Origin: Tachypleus tridentatus
Lineage: Eukaryota > Arthropoda > Merostomata > Xiphosura > Limulidae
DNA length: 64,000 bases
NCBI RefSeq assembly: GCF_004210375.1
Contig: NC_134834.1
Location: 18,407,027-18,471,026, forward strand
Reading direction: 5' to 3'
Positions 1-13,400 of this stretch are shown in pieces. The notes beneath the pieces were generated by a model that was not told the origin of the DNA, searched no databases, and was given only the letters and a program-made list of their open reading frames with translations. The stretch's first letter is position 1. Each line of letters starts with the position of its first letter. The translations under genes were made by a program, and so were the position numbers.

Positions 1-1425
1 TGTCATATTTTGGAGTGAAAATTAATATAAGCCCTGTCTTATTTTCGGAGAAACACGGTAGTTACCTCTTCCTAGGCGACCTTGACATGTGGCCTCACTG
101 CAGGGCCAGAACACTCATCTCTATTGTAAACGTGCCTCGTGTTTTAAGGCTTCTAATCTCTGTTTATCTTTAGGAATTGCATTTGGTGGTTCATGAAGGG
201 CTGAGGGAGTGCAAACCTTTGGCTGCACAGCTCACCACATATGTTGTTCCATACAGCATTTCCTCAAGCCTTTTTCTATATCATTCCATGTGCTGAAAGT
301 GTAGGCATGGTACCTTTACATGGGTGTAACTGTCAATGTTGAGGGACACAAATCAATATCAGTATTCCTCAGTGTTTCTAATGAAGCACATCTTGGCCAA
401 GTTTGGATCAAAATTGGAATTAGCTCAACATTGTTACAAGATTCTGAGAACTTTAACTTTTTAATCTCTAACACATTTTGCAGTTTTTCACATGAGAAAC
501 AAGTTGGATCAACAAATACGTTATCAACATTGCTCCTCTTTTCTTGAATAGATAGCATGACACAATATTAGAATCAGATCAACATCTTTAGAGATTTGAC
601 AATACTCAGTACTTGGATTTCTTTAAGAGTTTTCAGTTTCCTGCAGCTTGCCTCCTGGATCAGGTCCTAACTACATGAATTGACTAAATATATTGAACTC
701 TTATTGTTGTGAATAAATCATCAAAGTCGCTAAATGTCCTCCAGAGAAGATATTGAAAGAAATTCATCTAACACAGTGACATTGTACTAAATTACTAATT
801 AGTTCTGAAGGATTTTGTGTCTATTAGCTTTTAATTCTTGGTCCTTTATGGCCTTTCAGTAGTTCTGTAGGACTTGAATTTATAATCTTTGACTTATCTA
901 ATTTTCTGTACCAAGTTATATGAGAGAACAAGTGACTTTCCAGTTGTACTAACACACACACAAGTTGGATTTGTCGTTTTCCTCGAACATGTAGCATGCT
1001 TCAAAATTCGGATTTCAAATAATGGACAAATGTAACCCTTTGAATTGTCATCTAGCAAGTACTCACTCTGGAGTAGGAATCACGGTGCCAGTCACACATT
1101 CGATGTTTACTTAGAGCATCTTCTTACCTCCTCCTGGTGGAACGGTTATTGAATTTTTTTTGTTTATTTTGACTGGACTCGTTTATTTCAGAACTGACCG
1201 TCTTACTTGTATGGCTCTATTACAAATAGTGACAAGGTGAGCAATGTGTTTGGTTAAATAATGTTCAAGTATTATAAAACAAACAGTATATTTTTTGTTC
1301 ATGTTTTTCAGCCATTTACGTTTATTAACACTGAAATTTTAAAATCAGCACCTTGACGTAGTTTTATATCTGTCGTTGTTATTAATATATTAAGAATATA
1401 AAGTAAATGATTGATTTCTTTACAG
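1..1425. other. intronic sequence, no exon recognised
   Basis: This stretch should lie inside a DDX31 intron, because the next exon upstream (PTRE motif) was not found in any frame. It is AT-rich single-copy sequence without recognisable repeats. Confidence 0.5.
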
Positions 1426-1467
1426 TTGGTCATCCAGAGCTATGAATATTTTGAGAACCTGTGCAGG
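1426..1467 (+). CDS. DDX31: DDX31 exon a (first in window)
   Basis: A 42-nt, 14-codon exon reading [14 protein letters not shown], preceded by tttctttacag and followed by gtgagt. It is phase 0 at both ends. It matches the stretch just after the PTRE motif in DDX31 proteins, which usually reads LALQS. The exon is small, but the join to 2214 restores the conserved order. Confidence 0.85.
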
Positions 1468-4400
1468 GTGAGTTTAATTGTGTTATTCTGCATTTTTGTT
1501 GTGACTGTAATAAACCAGAAATACAAAATGTGACCATTATCACTGGAATTTTCTTCACTTAACCCATGCATTTTTTTTTCAACTAAAATTTAATGAATCA
1601 AAAAGACAGCCAAAAGAAACCAGTTTTCCATCTGGCATAGTGAAACAGGTATGTAAAATATAGGAAAATCATGCATGGGTATTTGTTTGACATATATTAC
1701 ACAAAATTATGTAGTAATTCCAACTGTCTTTTGGATTGTTTTTTTTTCCACCAGAATTGGTCAGAAGACCTAAATCGTGTACTGTTTTCATTAGTAATTT
1801 CAAGTCAGTTACATGTAGTTTTACTGGGAGAAGGTTCTAGACTTTACTTCTCTCCTTTTTACTGCATACCCTCATTTCTGTCTTTGTGGACTTCAGAACT
1901 AGATAATCATTTTCAAGTGTGTATATGGTAAGAGTGTTGGGTATGAATGCAACATTGTGCTCTATAGTTTTAAACAATAATATCGTGAAATGCACACTGA
2001 TAGCATGCATTGTGCATTATATTATTCATAATAATGAAGATACTTAGTGAAATTCCATTCTGTGGTAAATGAACTTTCATGTTCTGTCGTTTTTTTAATG
2101 ATAAAATTTTGTTAAAAAATAACTTAACTCTTAAAAACAAATGAGGTAGTCGAGAAATCAAGCAGGATTTTGCTGAATTTTGTAGTGAGATAAAAACTGT
2201 GAAACCATTTTAGGCGTTCACTTGGCTCGTTCCTGGTTATCTGATGGGAGGAGAAAAGAAGAAATCTGAGAAGGCAAGGTGAGCGTAATATTATTCTACA
2301 AGTTCATGTTTCAGAAACTTTTCAGGTGATTTTAATACGCCCTCGATTGTCAGTTTTTATGAGTGGGAGAATAAATTTTCAGATGAAAAATTCGGAAATG
2401 TTTTAACAATTCTAAATATAACGAAAGAATTACCACAAGTGCTTATGGAGAAAATTAACTATGTTCCAAAATGCTCGAAACACTGGAATCTTTGTACAGT
2501 TGTTCTTCTGAAATAAGAACAGTAAGTTGTGTAAAAAGGCTTCAGTTTCTTTGATTTTACAATTCTAAGTATGCTGCCAAACATTTTCCTAACTTACATA
2601 CAGTACTAATTGTAAAAAACTAGATAATTTTAATAATTTCTCTTTTTGTCCTCATGCTTACTGTAGAAGGTTTGTATAACAGAGCAAAATAAGAAGACAG
2701 AAATGTGTTGAGTTAGACCAAGATTTATTTAATGTTTGTTCATTTGAATCCAGTCACTGAATGTTTGTGTGTTTGAATCCAGTCACTGAAAGTGCTTTTA
2801 GTTGTGTGTTTTATTGTTATGATCCGTTTCAGTTGTAAGTGTGTTTTAATGTTATGACCCGTTTCAGTTGTAAGGGTGTTTTAAGGTTATAATTGATCTT
2901 ATTAGTCCACGAGCTGGTGACAAATGTCTGGTTTCTCTTGAGTTTATTATTTATAAATTAAGGATGGTAGGCCTGAGTATGTTTATGAAATATTCAACCA
3001 AATAAATAAAACAATAAGATTTACTTCATGTAGTGAAATGTGCATGTCAAAACAAGTTGAATTTTGAAAACATTCTTTTCACCTCTTCCTGTCTTTCTTA
3101 AGAACATTCAAGGTAGAAAAGGCTTAATAAAAATAGATATTTCTTTTTTAACTGTCATACTTTACAGTAATTTGTAGTTCCTTTATGTTTTGTTTTATTC
3201 TACATCACTGGATGTACCTTTTTCTTCACGCAGGATTCGTAAAGGGCTGTCTGTGTTGATCAGTACGCCAGGACGACTGCTCGATCACGTGGAAAACACA
3301 GCAAACTTGTCTTTTAGCAACGTCAAATGGTTTATTATTGATGAGGCTGATAGGTACTAACAGAATATTTATCTTCTCCCTTAATATCAGAAACACTTAA
3401 ATAATTATTCTGTTTTTTATCACCTGTGATTTATGAGTATGAATACTTTTAATTAGTGAATTATGTATCATTTTCCTGTTTTTCATGTCCAGATATCCTG
3501 GAAAATCAAAATCAAAAAGTTACTTTGTATAACTAGTTAACTTTTAATGGTTTTAATATTAAATATTTAAAATTTCAAGCTTTTATGCTATTGGTAAATA
3601 TAAAGTTAAAAACGTACAAATCCTACTTGTGCACCTGGTGGTTAGAATAATAACTAAAATAAATAGAAAATAAGAATTTTTAAATTTACATGAGTTTTTT
3701 TTTTTTTCTGATTTGGCTGTTGGAATTATGTTTAAATGATATAATTCTTCTCTGACATTCACAGAGAACACTGGTTCCAGGTTTTTAAGTACCTTACATA
3801 ATTACCAATAAGCAGTGATTCCATAGTTCAAACAACATCTACTAAATGCATTAATTGAAGCTTTTAAAATTTCCACATGACAATAAACAAAATGAATGAT
3901 CTCCTTTTTAGTACACACAAGTGTGTGCTGTCGATCTATTTATTGAGTTACTATAATTGTTGGTACTTTGAAAAATCTTACATGAAATGGTACTGCAATG
4001 CACGATCTAGAATCATATTTTACAGTGATGAAATATCTGGTATTAAATGGTACTGTTATGGAATATGTTACAATGTTTATGCTGTCACAAAAGGACAGGT
4101 TAACTAATATTGGCAGTTAGCACTAACTCCCAAGTGGTCACATACCTTTCACAGAAAGTACTAATTAGAGAGAAGGTATCATATATTGAAACATTAAGTT
4201 TGTCCAACTTGTTTTCTTCACAATAATACCACAGTAATCTATAACTGTACAATCCTATTTTAATGACTAGCAGATGCTGAAACAAGTTAAACACAATGTG
4301 TTTATTCTGTTGCTCTTCCAGACTTTTAGATATGGGTTTTCAGCAAGCCATTCTGAAGATTGCTAACAAGTTGAAAGAACATTCTTATGACAGTCTACAG

Positions 4401-7400
4401 ACTGTGTTGCTGTCTGCAACATTAACTAAAGGTATTTGACTTGAAAACCATTAATACATCATATTGTAGAAAGTAAATTCCAGGAGAAACGTACGATGTT
4501 GAGTTGGTATTAATAACTCTGCAGCTACATTACTTTGATGATGTAATGAAAGAAGAATTATTCAGGATCTGTACTAAGTTAAGAAACTTGTTATTTTGTA
4601 AATCCCATTGAACTAATGATATATAACTGATTGTTTCTTTTTTTTCCCTAGTTTCACAGTGGAAGTTTATTCTTTCCGTTAACGAAATATTTACTACATG
4701 TGTAGAACTGGATGATTTAATGAATTATTTGATTGATTATCTAGGAGTGACAGTTACTTTGATTAGTGTCACATAAACTGATTGGTTAATTAAAATTAGA
4801 AAGTAGCTTATTAACTGAAATTAGTGTTTATGATTATTTCAACAACTGATTAATAAAAAATAATTCCAGTTATATTAATTGATTTGAAAATAAGCAGCTA
4901 ATTCAAATTTCTGACTTTTACTATTTTCCAACTGTCTTAAGAAAGCAAAATATTGCTATAAAGTTTATTGTTAAGCACAAAGCTGCTTAATGAACTTTCT
5001 CTGTTCTGCCCAGTTTTAACCTTGTAGCATGTTTTCTCTGTATTTCAAGTTTGCCCAGTTTTGGTGAATGGGAAGAATGGTAGCTTTGTTACTTAAAAAT
5101 CTTGGGCTCAATTCCCATTGACAACAGACCAGCTTGCTGTTTGTTTTAGCAGTACTGCTGTTAGGTTTTATTGAACCGAGATGCTTGGTAGTAGGTGTCA
5201 GTGATTTGTTGGTGATAAATTTTAACAATAAATGGACAGCACACAATCCACTTGTTTTAATATATTCAGAATAAGTGAAGCATGTATATAAAAAAAGTCT
5301 AAAGTTTATCATAATTATATCCAAAGCTTTTAAATAATTTTCTTTTACACCAACAGTCCATACAGGTTGGGCCAGTTACATTAAAACCCATTAACAAAAC
5401 AAATTATTCCTCTTATTTTCTGTTATTGCAATACAATCTGTGATTATTACACTTTAAAAGTTGCCATTACACCCTCTTTATGGCTAACCTCGCAAACACA
5501 GTCTAGATCTAGATTGCTCACTAACTTTGTCTTGCTTTCACTAACCTACTTGTTCTCTCTGTCTTTATGTATTAATAACACATGACAGAAGATTTTTTAA
5601 ATATCTAGCCCTCTAGCAACAACACATGCAATCTAAAACTCAGAGTTATGTAGCAAAACTGGTCACAAGTGCCACTTTTAAAATATATAACTTTTAACAC
5701 TCTTATTTTGAAATCTAAATGATTTAATATTAAATCATTAAATAAACTGCCACTGTGACTAATTTTGAGTTGCTGACTACAGGGAAAGAACTGATGAGGA
5801 GCATCTGCAACTAGCAGCACTTGTCACAGGTGGTTTTTTGCTTGCACAACTATGGTTTGAGAAATATAATAATTAATTAATTAATCTAATAGTTTGTTTT
5901 CGAATTTTGCACAAAGCTACACGAGGGCTATCTGCACTAGCTGTCCCTAATTAAGCAGTGTAAGACCAAAGGGAAGGCAGTTAGTTCATCACCACCCACC
6001 GCCAACTCTTGGGCTACTCTTTTACCAATGAATAGTGGGATTGACTGTCACATTATAACGCCCCCACGGCTGAAAGGATGAGCATGTTTGGAGCGATGGG
6101 GATTTGAACCCGTGACCCTAAGATTATGAGTCAAAAGCCTTAACCCACCTAGCCATGCCGAGCCCTAATCTGATGGAGTAATTGTATTCGTTGTCAAATA
6201 TTATTAGTTAACTCAGTTCTGGAACCCGTGACCCTAAGATTATGAGTCAAAAGCCTTAACCCACCTGGCTATGCCGAGCCCTAATCTGATGGAGTAATTG
6301 TATTCGTTGTCAAATATTATCAGTTAACTCAGTTCTGGGATTGTGGAGCCTGTATAAATATTCTTCAGGCTATTATATATGTTTCCCCCAGGAAAAGTAT
6401 GTATTATATACTACACCACATACCATATATTCTGTATACAAGTATCCCTCAGGATAAATGTATATTTTATACAATACTGTAGACAATATATTCTACATAT
6501 ATCTGGTATATATAAATACTTTCCATAACAAATGTGTGTGTTATGTTTAGTAAATGTTCATACAAGAGTAAGCCCAGCATCAATGTAAAGGATTTTTGAA
6601 TAAATATGTTTGTTATTTTGTCAAGTATTTATATTATAGTAATCATTGATTGTTCGTACATTAACCTGAAGTGTAAGCCTTACTGGTATCATACAGTCTT
6701 AGGGGCATTGTACTAAGAAGAGTTTAAATCAGAATTTGATATGCAAGTATTTTTTCTGGGCTTCAGACCTACAAGATGCAAGTTAATAAAATTCCTGCCT
6801 TATTAAAAGACAGATGTGTTTTTGTAATTAAGAAATGAAAGGATCTGTTATCAGTAAAATTATCACTAATATTTCTCTTTGTGATTCCTTCAGTGGTAAT
6901 TTAAAATCCAAATTTCAGTTCTCCATGGGCCCAGCATGGCCAAGTGTGTTAAGGCATGTGTCTCGTAATCTGAGGGTCGTGGGTTCGCATCCCCGTCGCC
7001 CCAAACATGCTCGCCAAACGGTCAATCCCACTATTCGTTGGTAAAAGAGTTGGCGGTGGGTGGTGATGATTAGCTGCCTTCCCTCTAGTCTTACACTGCA
7101 AAATTAGGGATGGCTAGCACAGATAGCCCTCAAGTAGCTTTGTGCAAAATTCCAAAAACAAACAAACAAACAGTTCTCCACAGTGTACAGAACACAGATA
7201 ACCCATTGTGTAGCTGTGCACTAAAACAAACACAATTTGTGGTTGTAATAACTTCATGAATTTCTCTGTCTTACAATGAATCGATTCCTTACCTTCTTCT
7301 TGATGACGAGAAACCCACTTAAAACTGTATCGTAGAATGGCTGGTATGGGTATTAACACTTTTACTGATAAGCAAAGAACAATGTTTCAACCTTCCTAAG

Positions 7401-10400
7401 TCATGTTCAAGTTTACAAAAAGAGGAAACATTGAAAAGTGTTAATATCCTTACCAGCCGTTCTGAGATACAGTTCTCTGTCCTGCGTTAAAACTTTTTTT
7501 ATTTCGTGGGTTTTACACAACTGACATTCATACGTGTAAAATAAACAGTAATTCAGAATAACACTGAAAGTTGGGTCACTTTTTTTTTTGCTATTCCTAA
7601 GATTGATACAATTTTTATCCAGTCATTATTTTATCGCCTCCTAAAATCTAAGTCCAATTCTGGAGGTGTAACAACAAAAAGTTTAACTGAAGATGTTAAA
7701 TGCATTTTCTTCTAGAAGTGGAAAACTTAGCTGGCACAACCCTCGCCGACCCCGCGGTTATTGATCTAGCTGCAAATTCTGAAGAAGTTGCCATGACATG
7801 TGAAGATTTTGTTGTCCCGTCACTGTTGGAGCAGCATTTCATCATAACCCCAGTGAAGCTTCGACTGATCACGTTGTCTTCCTTCATCGTTGACAAGTTA
7901 GCCGTTGGTGGCTTGAAAGCTATAGTCTTTATGGCAACCCAGGATGTAGTTGACTTTCACAATGACTTGTTTTCTGTAAAGTTGCAAAGGCTTTTAACAG
8001 ACAGTGGCTATTCAGTTTTGTTCTTCAAGCTCCATGGTAACATGCACCAACAGGTATTTTTTTCAATGTTCAGGTTAACTTGCACTTCAGTGCGATTGCT
8101 GACGTAAACTGTTCTATTCACGAAGTGATAAAAACAAATATTATTTTTATTTACATTGTTTTGTAAAACTGTTGTTGAACACTTAAGTTATCCTTATTTC
8201 TAGTTACATTAATGTAACAACCTGACCATTGGTTACTTTGACTTTGTAGAACAATTCAGATGAGATTATAATGTTGAAAATATTGTTTTTTTTAACCGTA
8301 CTTCCAGGAACGGGTTAAAGTTTTCAAAGAGTTCAGAGATTGTCGGGCTGGGATTCTTCTATGTACTGTAAGTATTTGTAAGGGCAAGTTATATAACAAA
8401 GTTGTTATGATTACGTTCACTTGATAGTTTTGAATAACATTGCAAATATGTACATATTAGGGCTAGAAGTGTAATGACCCTTGTTTGTAATAGGTTTAAG
8501 GCTTTGAAATATAGAACTATTACCAAAAAAAGTGTTTTGTGTTTTCAGTATGTTTTTGCTGTACGTTGTTTATATGGCATGTTTTACAATGAGTTTTGGA
8601 CTGGTAATATTTAATAAAATAATCTCTGAACAAGTTTGAGAAACCACAATCCATGTCTGTTGGGACTCAAACATGTAATTTTCAAAATTAACTCTTTCAT
8701 ATAAATATTAATTTTATTATCTTTAGTTAATCATGTCAACTGGAAAATGTTTAAAAATTCATCAACTTTACAAACTTGTAAGTTGGTTACAACTACAACA
8801 GCCCTGTGCTACTAATCTGATTGTCTACAGACTAGTGTTTTACACTTTCTAATAATATGTATGTATGTAAGATGCTTTCATAGGATTCATTGGAAGCTAC
8901 TAAATCATTGAATATTAAATCTGATGTGAAGTTATTCTCATAATAATTATTAAAGCTTCAACAGATGTCCACATCACATTAGTTTTATGTGGGCTGACTG
9001 TTTTCTAGGCACTACACTTTGCATATGTTTTGATACTCTGTGATTTCTCTACATGTGTTTTTGTACTGTGTGTGAGCCTAGATTATGTGACTTTCAGGAT
9101 GTTGCAGCCAGAGGCTTGGATCTGCCTTGCGTTGACTGGATCCTTCAGTATAGCGCACCTTCAAGAGCAGAAGACTACGTTCACCGTGTTGGTCGCACCG
9201 CTCGGATAGGCACCAAAGGAAATGCTTTACTTTTGTTGTCACCGAGTGAGACAGGCTTCTTGAAACTACTGTTGCACCACAAGACCAGGTACAGTCACAT
9301 TTATTTTCACTTTATTTACAGGGTATGTTTAGTAAAATATTAAATTTCTTTGACATCATTAGTGTTCAAATTGTGAAGAAATAATGTAGGAAAGAGTAAG
9401 TGTTGTCAGGCACTTTTCCATAGATACTTGCTGTTTTTGGGGTTTTTTTTTGGTGAAATTAATATAAATGTGTGGTTATAACAACAGTCTGATGTATTGA
9501 GTCTAGAATGTAGTTTTGTGTGTTTTAAAAGTATAAGGTTAAAACTTCAATAAACCACAAACCAAACTCAGCATTTTTGTGACTTGCAAGTGAGGATTTT
9601 CATGTTGAAGTAAGATATTTTTCACACAAGTGTTGGGGTAAGTGTGTCCCAGTGATTAAAGTGCTAGAATGTTGATTTATGGATATCTCGTTTGTGTCTT
9701 GTTACCACAAGATCAACCTTGTAATATTTGACATGAAAATGTGAATATATTTGTCATTTTGTCTCTATTATTGATAACAATAAATGACAAAGAAATATAA
9801 ACTGTTTTTCCTGTTTAAAATGGCTACTGCTAGAAAAATATTTATTGCGTGCAATACATTTAACTCAACAGATAAACTTCACTTGAGAAAATAACAGATT
9901 TGTTTGAGAGGGACTTGGTATGTAGCAGTATGGTCTCCGAAGGTGAGATAACTTCATATTATGTCACCAACGTGGAAAATTGAGCTCTATACATTGTGCC
10001 CATGGGTTTATTATGAAGATGACAATCAAATAAAACTGTCTGGTCAGACAATACCAGTTGAAGAGTTGGCCATTTCTCTCTGGTATGTCTTTTAAGATTA
10101 AATATAGCTTGCATAAGTATAGTTAACCCTTGGGTTGCTGTTTATGAATATGCATTATCAGAGTAACAGTTAAGTCCAACTATTTTGTCACATTGTAGTT
10201 GCCCAAAAGTTGGCAGCGTGTGCTGTTAACTAACTAACAGATAGTCCTCGGGTGGCTTTGTGTAAATATTTAAAACAACAAACATGGTAACCTCTGAAGA
10301 TTTTCTGGCTCTACACTTAAGACCTTGTTTGAAACGTTAGACCAGTGGTGTATTTTGGTCATTAGAAGATTGTACTTGTGGATGAAGGTCGATTGCACTT

Positions 10401-13400
10401 GGCTTTCATGAAAAGTTTTTGATGTTTCTCCACTTACTCAGTAAATGAAATAATTTCATTAGGCTTAGTAGTAACTTATATAAATATGTTTAAAATTATT
10501 ATTTCCTTTTTGTTTCTTTTAGCTTAAAGGAAGTCCATTTAAAACATCTTCTTCCATCCTTGAAGCTGTTGGTTCTTGATATCGAAGGAGATGGCAGAGT
10601 GAGTGCTCTTTGTTATGTCATTAAACTTAACATTTCGATATATCTTTGAAAGTTCACAGGTTATCCTGAAGATACAAAATAAAATAGAAACATTAAAAAC
10701 AGGAATCTCTTTCTTATATTGAACATAAACTACAGAATGTCTGCCACAAGTAGTTTGTGGCAAGCATCTTTTGTTATTTCTTAAATCTGCCATGGTAACA
10801 TGTTACTGTTTACATTTGTAAGCGAACAAGGTTTTATTTTGACAGGTTTTCAGTTGTTTATAGCAACTGTTGTGTTACCCAAACAGTTCTCTAAAAGTTT
10901 TGTAGAAGTTACTCTCTGTTATATCTGAATTTCTTTTATAGATACATTTGCATCTGTAAACATTTCTCAGATGAATAACAGAGTTTATATCAAGATAGCA
11001 ATATGGTGATTGGTAATTCTTACTTGAGAACCTTCTGGTGTATTGTTGGCATTTGTAAGAAGCTGTGTTCCTTTATAAGCTGTGTAAAAACAAAAAACCT
11101 TTCTGTATTATTAGTATATGTACAAATGAACTGTATTCTCAGTGTTCAAGTAACATTTGCTGTTTTATTTCTGTGTATTAAAACTTAAATTATGTTTAAT
11201 TGTTATGATGTCTGAAGACATGTTAGAGCGTCCATCATATTATTAGCATGTATAAGAACCGGTGTTGGTTTATAGACATCTGTTGGAACCCATGTTATAT
11301 TATTAACATGCTAAAACCTGTGCTGTATTATAGCATGTTAAGGGGTCAGATATCCTATATTTAAGGACTTTTGTAAGCAAGAAATCCAATGTGCAGCTAA
11401 TTCTTTAATAGAATGTGTTAAGTTACTAAACGTGTTTTCAGAAACATAAATAATTATAATTATAGTATAGCTGTATTGCCAAGTAATGCATATATTAATT
11501 TGGTTTCTTCGTGTGGTATTTTTTTATGTTATGTTAGATCATTTGCATTTTTCAAGAGTGGTGATTGCACAATATTCTACACATCACAGCTCGTGTGGTG
11601 AATTTTATAACACTTTGTAAAGTGTTGTACATAGGTTTGTGGATATGATAGAAGTAGCAGTTGAACAGTATTTACAGACCACAATCGTATTTTGCCAATA
11701 ATTTTGTTTTCGTGATACAATTTAAGAGAGTCATGCATTGATGAAATACCGACAATCAAAGCCTTCTTATTTTAATTATCTAAAACTAGTGAGTTACGTT
11801 TTGTATGGCCTGGTGGGTAAGGTTCTTGAATCTCAATCTATAGACTGTGGGCTCAGAACCTGTTGCTTGATGTTCTTGACCTATCGTTGTAATGTAACAG
11901 TCAATCCTACTACTCAGTGGTAAAGACTAACCAAACAGTTAATGATAAATGATGTTAACTAGCTGCCTTCCCACTATTCTATGACTTAAAGAATCTCACA
12001 TTTAAATCCCCATCACACCAAATGTGCTGCCCTTTGAACTATGGGGGCATTATTATGTGACAGTCAATCACACTGTTTGTTGATAAAAGAGTAGCCCAAG
12101 AGTTGACGTTGGATGGTGATGACTAGCTGCCTTCCTTCTAGTCTTACACTGCTAAATTAGGGATGGTTAACACAGATAGCCCTCTTGTAGCTTTGCACAA
12201 AATTCAAAACAAACAAACAAACCATTACTTAAGTATTAGTGTGTATCATCTAACTAGATTATTGTAGAGACTTCTATTGGTGCCACAATCTAATTGAATG
12301 ACAAAACACTTTACTTAGAGAAACAGCACATAATCTTCAGAAGCTTAATTAAAGCAGTCTTACAATTCAGATGTAGTCTTAGAAAGTTGTAAGTTACGTA
12401 ACTGGTAGTTTGCCAGTGAAAGATAATATGCTACTAAAGGCAAGTGACTGTTTGTTGCCTGTTAAATGGTACTACAGAAGTTAACAAAATTAGATGAGAT
12501 CCACAAACGGTTGAATTGGAAAAAAGGAAACTGTTAGATGAACAGATATTGATGCAGTGATTGAACGTGGAAGAAACACATGATGATTCATCTTTTCCAA
12601 ACAAAATAATTATATAGTCCTATACACACTTAAACAAGAATTTAACTGGTAATATTTTTCGTGTCATTAGAGCTGAAGCAAATATATTTAAATTTGTTGT
12701 TTTGGGAAAAAATGAATGTTTTATGATTCTTACATATTAACAGCTGTTAGATGGGAATTCTGTGTGGTGGAAGAGAATACGAAGTTTAGGAGATTTGGGT
12801 GTTCCCTAGGTTTATTAAACATTCCTACAACAATTACATTCTTTCTTTTGATTTCCAAGTTCTTAGGGACTTGAACTTGCTTGAATATTTTCATCACCAG
12901 AAAGCACTTGGCACTCTTTGTGTTTGAACCTATGCTATATATTGCTAGTCTATGTATGGGTGAACCCGATGTTGTATTGCTAAATATTGTAAGAATCTAT
13001 TCTGTATGGTTAAACTATCACTCAAACATATTATATCTTTTGTATACATTGCCAAAAAGGAATTACTAATACCAGTGCTGTTCAGACTTTCTGGAATATG
13101 GTGGACATAATTATCATATGTACAAGCCTTATGCTATATTGTTAGCATAGAACATCTACCATGTTGTCAGTATGTGTGATACCTATGTCATATTGTGAAC
13201 ATAAAACATCTACCATGTTGTTAGTATGTGTGATCCCTATGCTGCATTCTGCTGTCTTGTATGTACATGTCTATGCTGTGAACAGGGAAACTTTACTGCA
13301 CTTTTAAGAACCCGTGAGTGAAAGCAAGTGATAAAGTTTGGTCAACCAGATGAATGTTGTGTTATTGTGTTTAAAGTCTCTACTATGTTGTCAGTTATTG

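Noticed and set aside
161..290. Exon-like stretch after a ttatctttag acceptor
   Set aside because: The frame (ELHLVVHEGLRECKPL) does not match DDX31, and no in-phase donor links it to exon 1426-1467.
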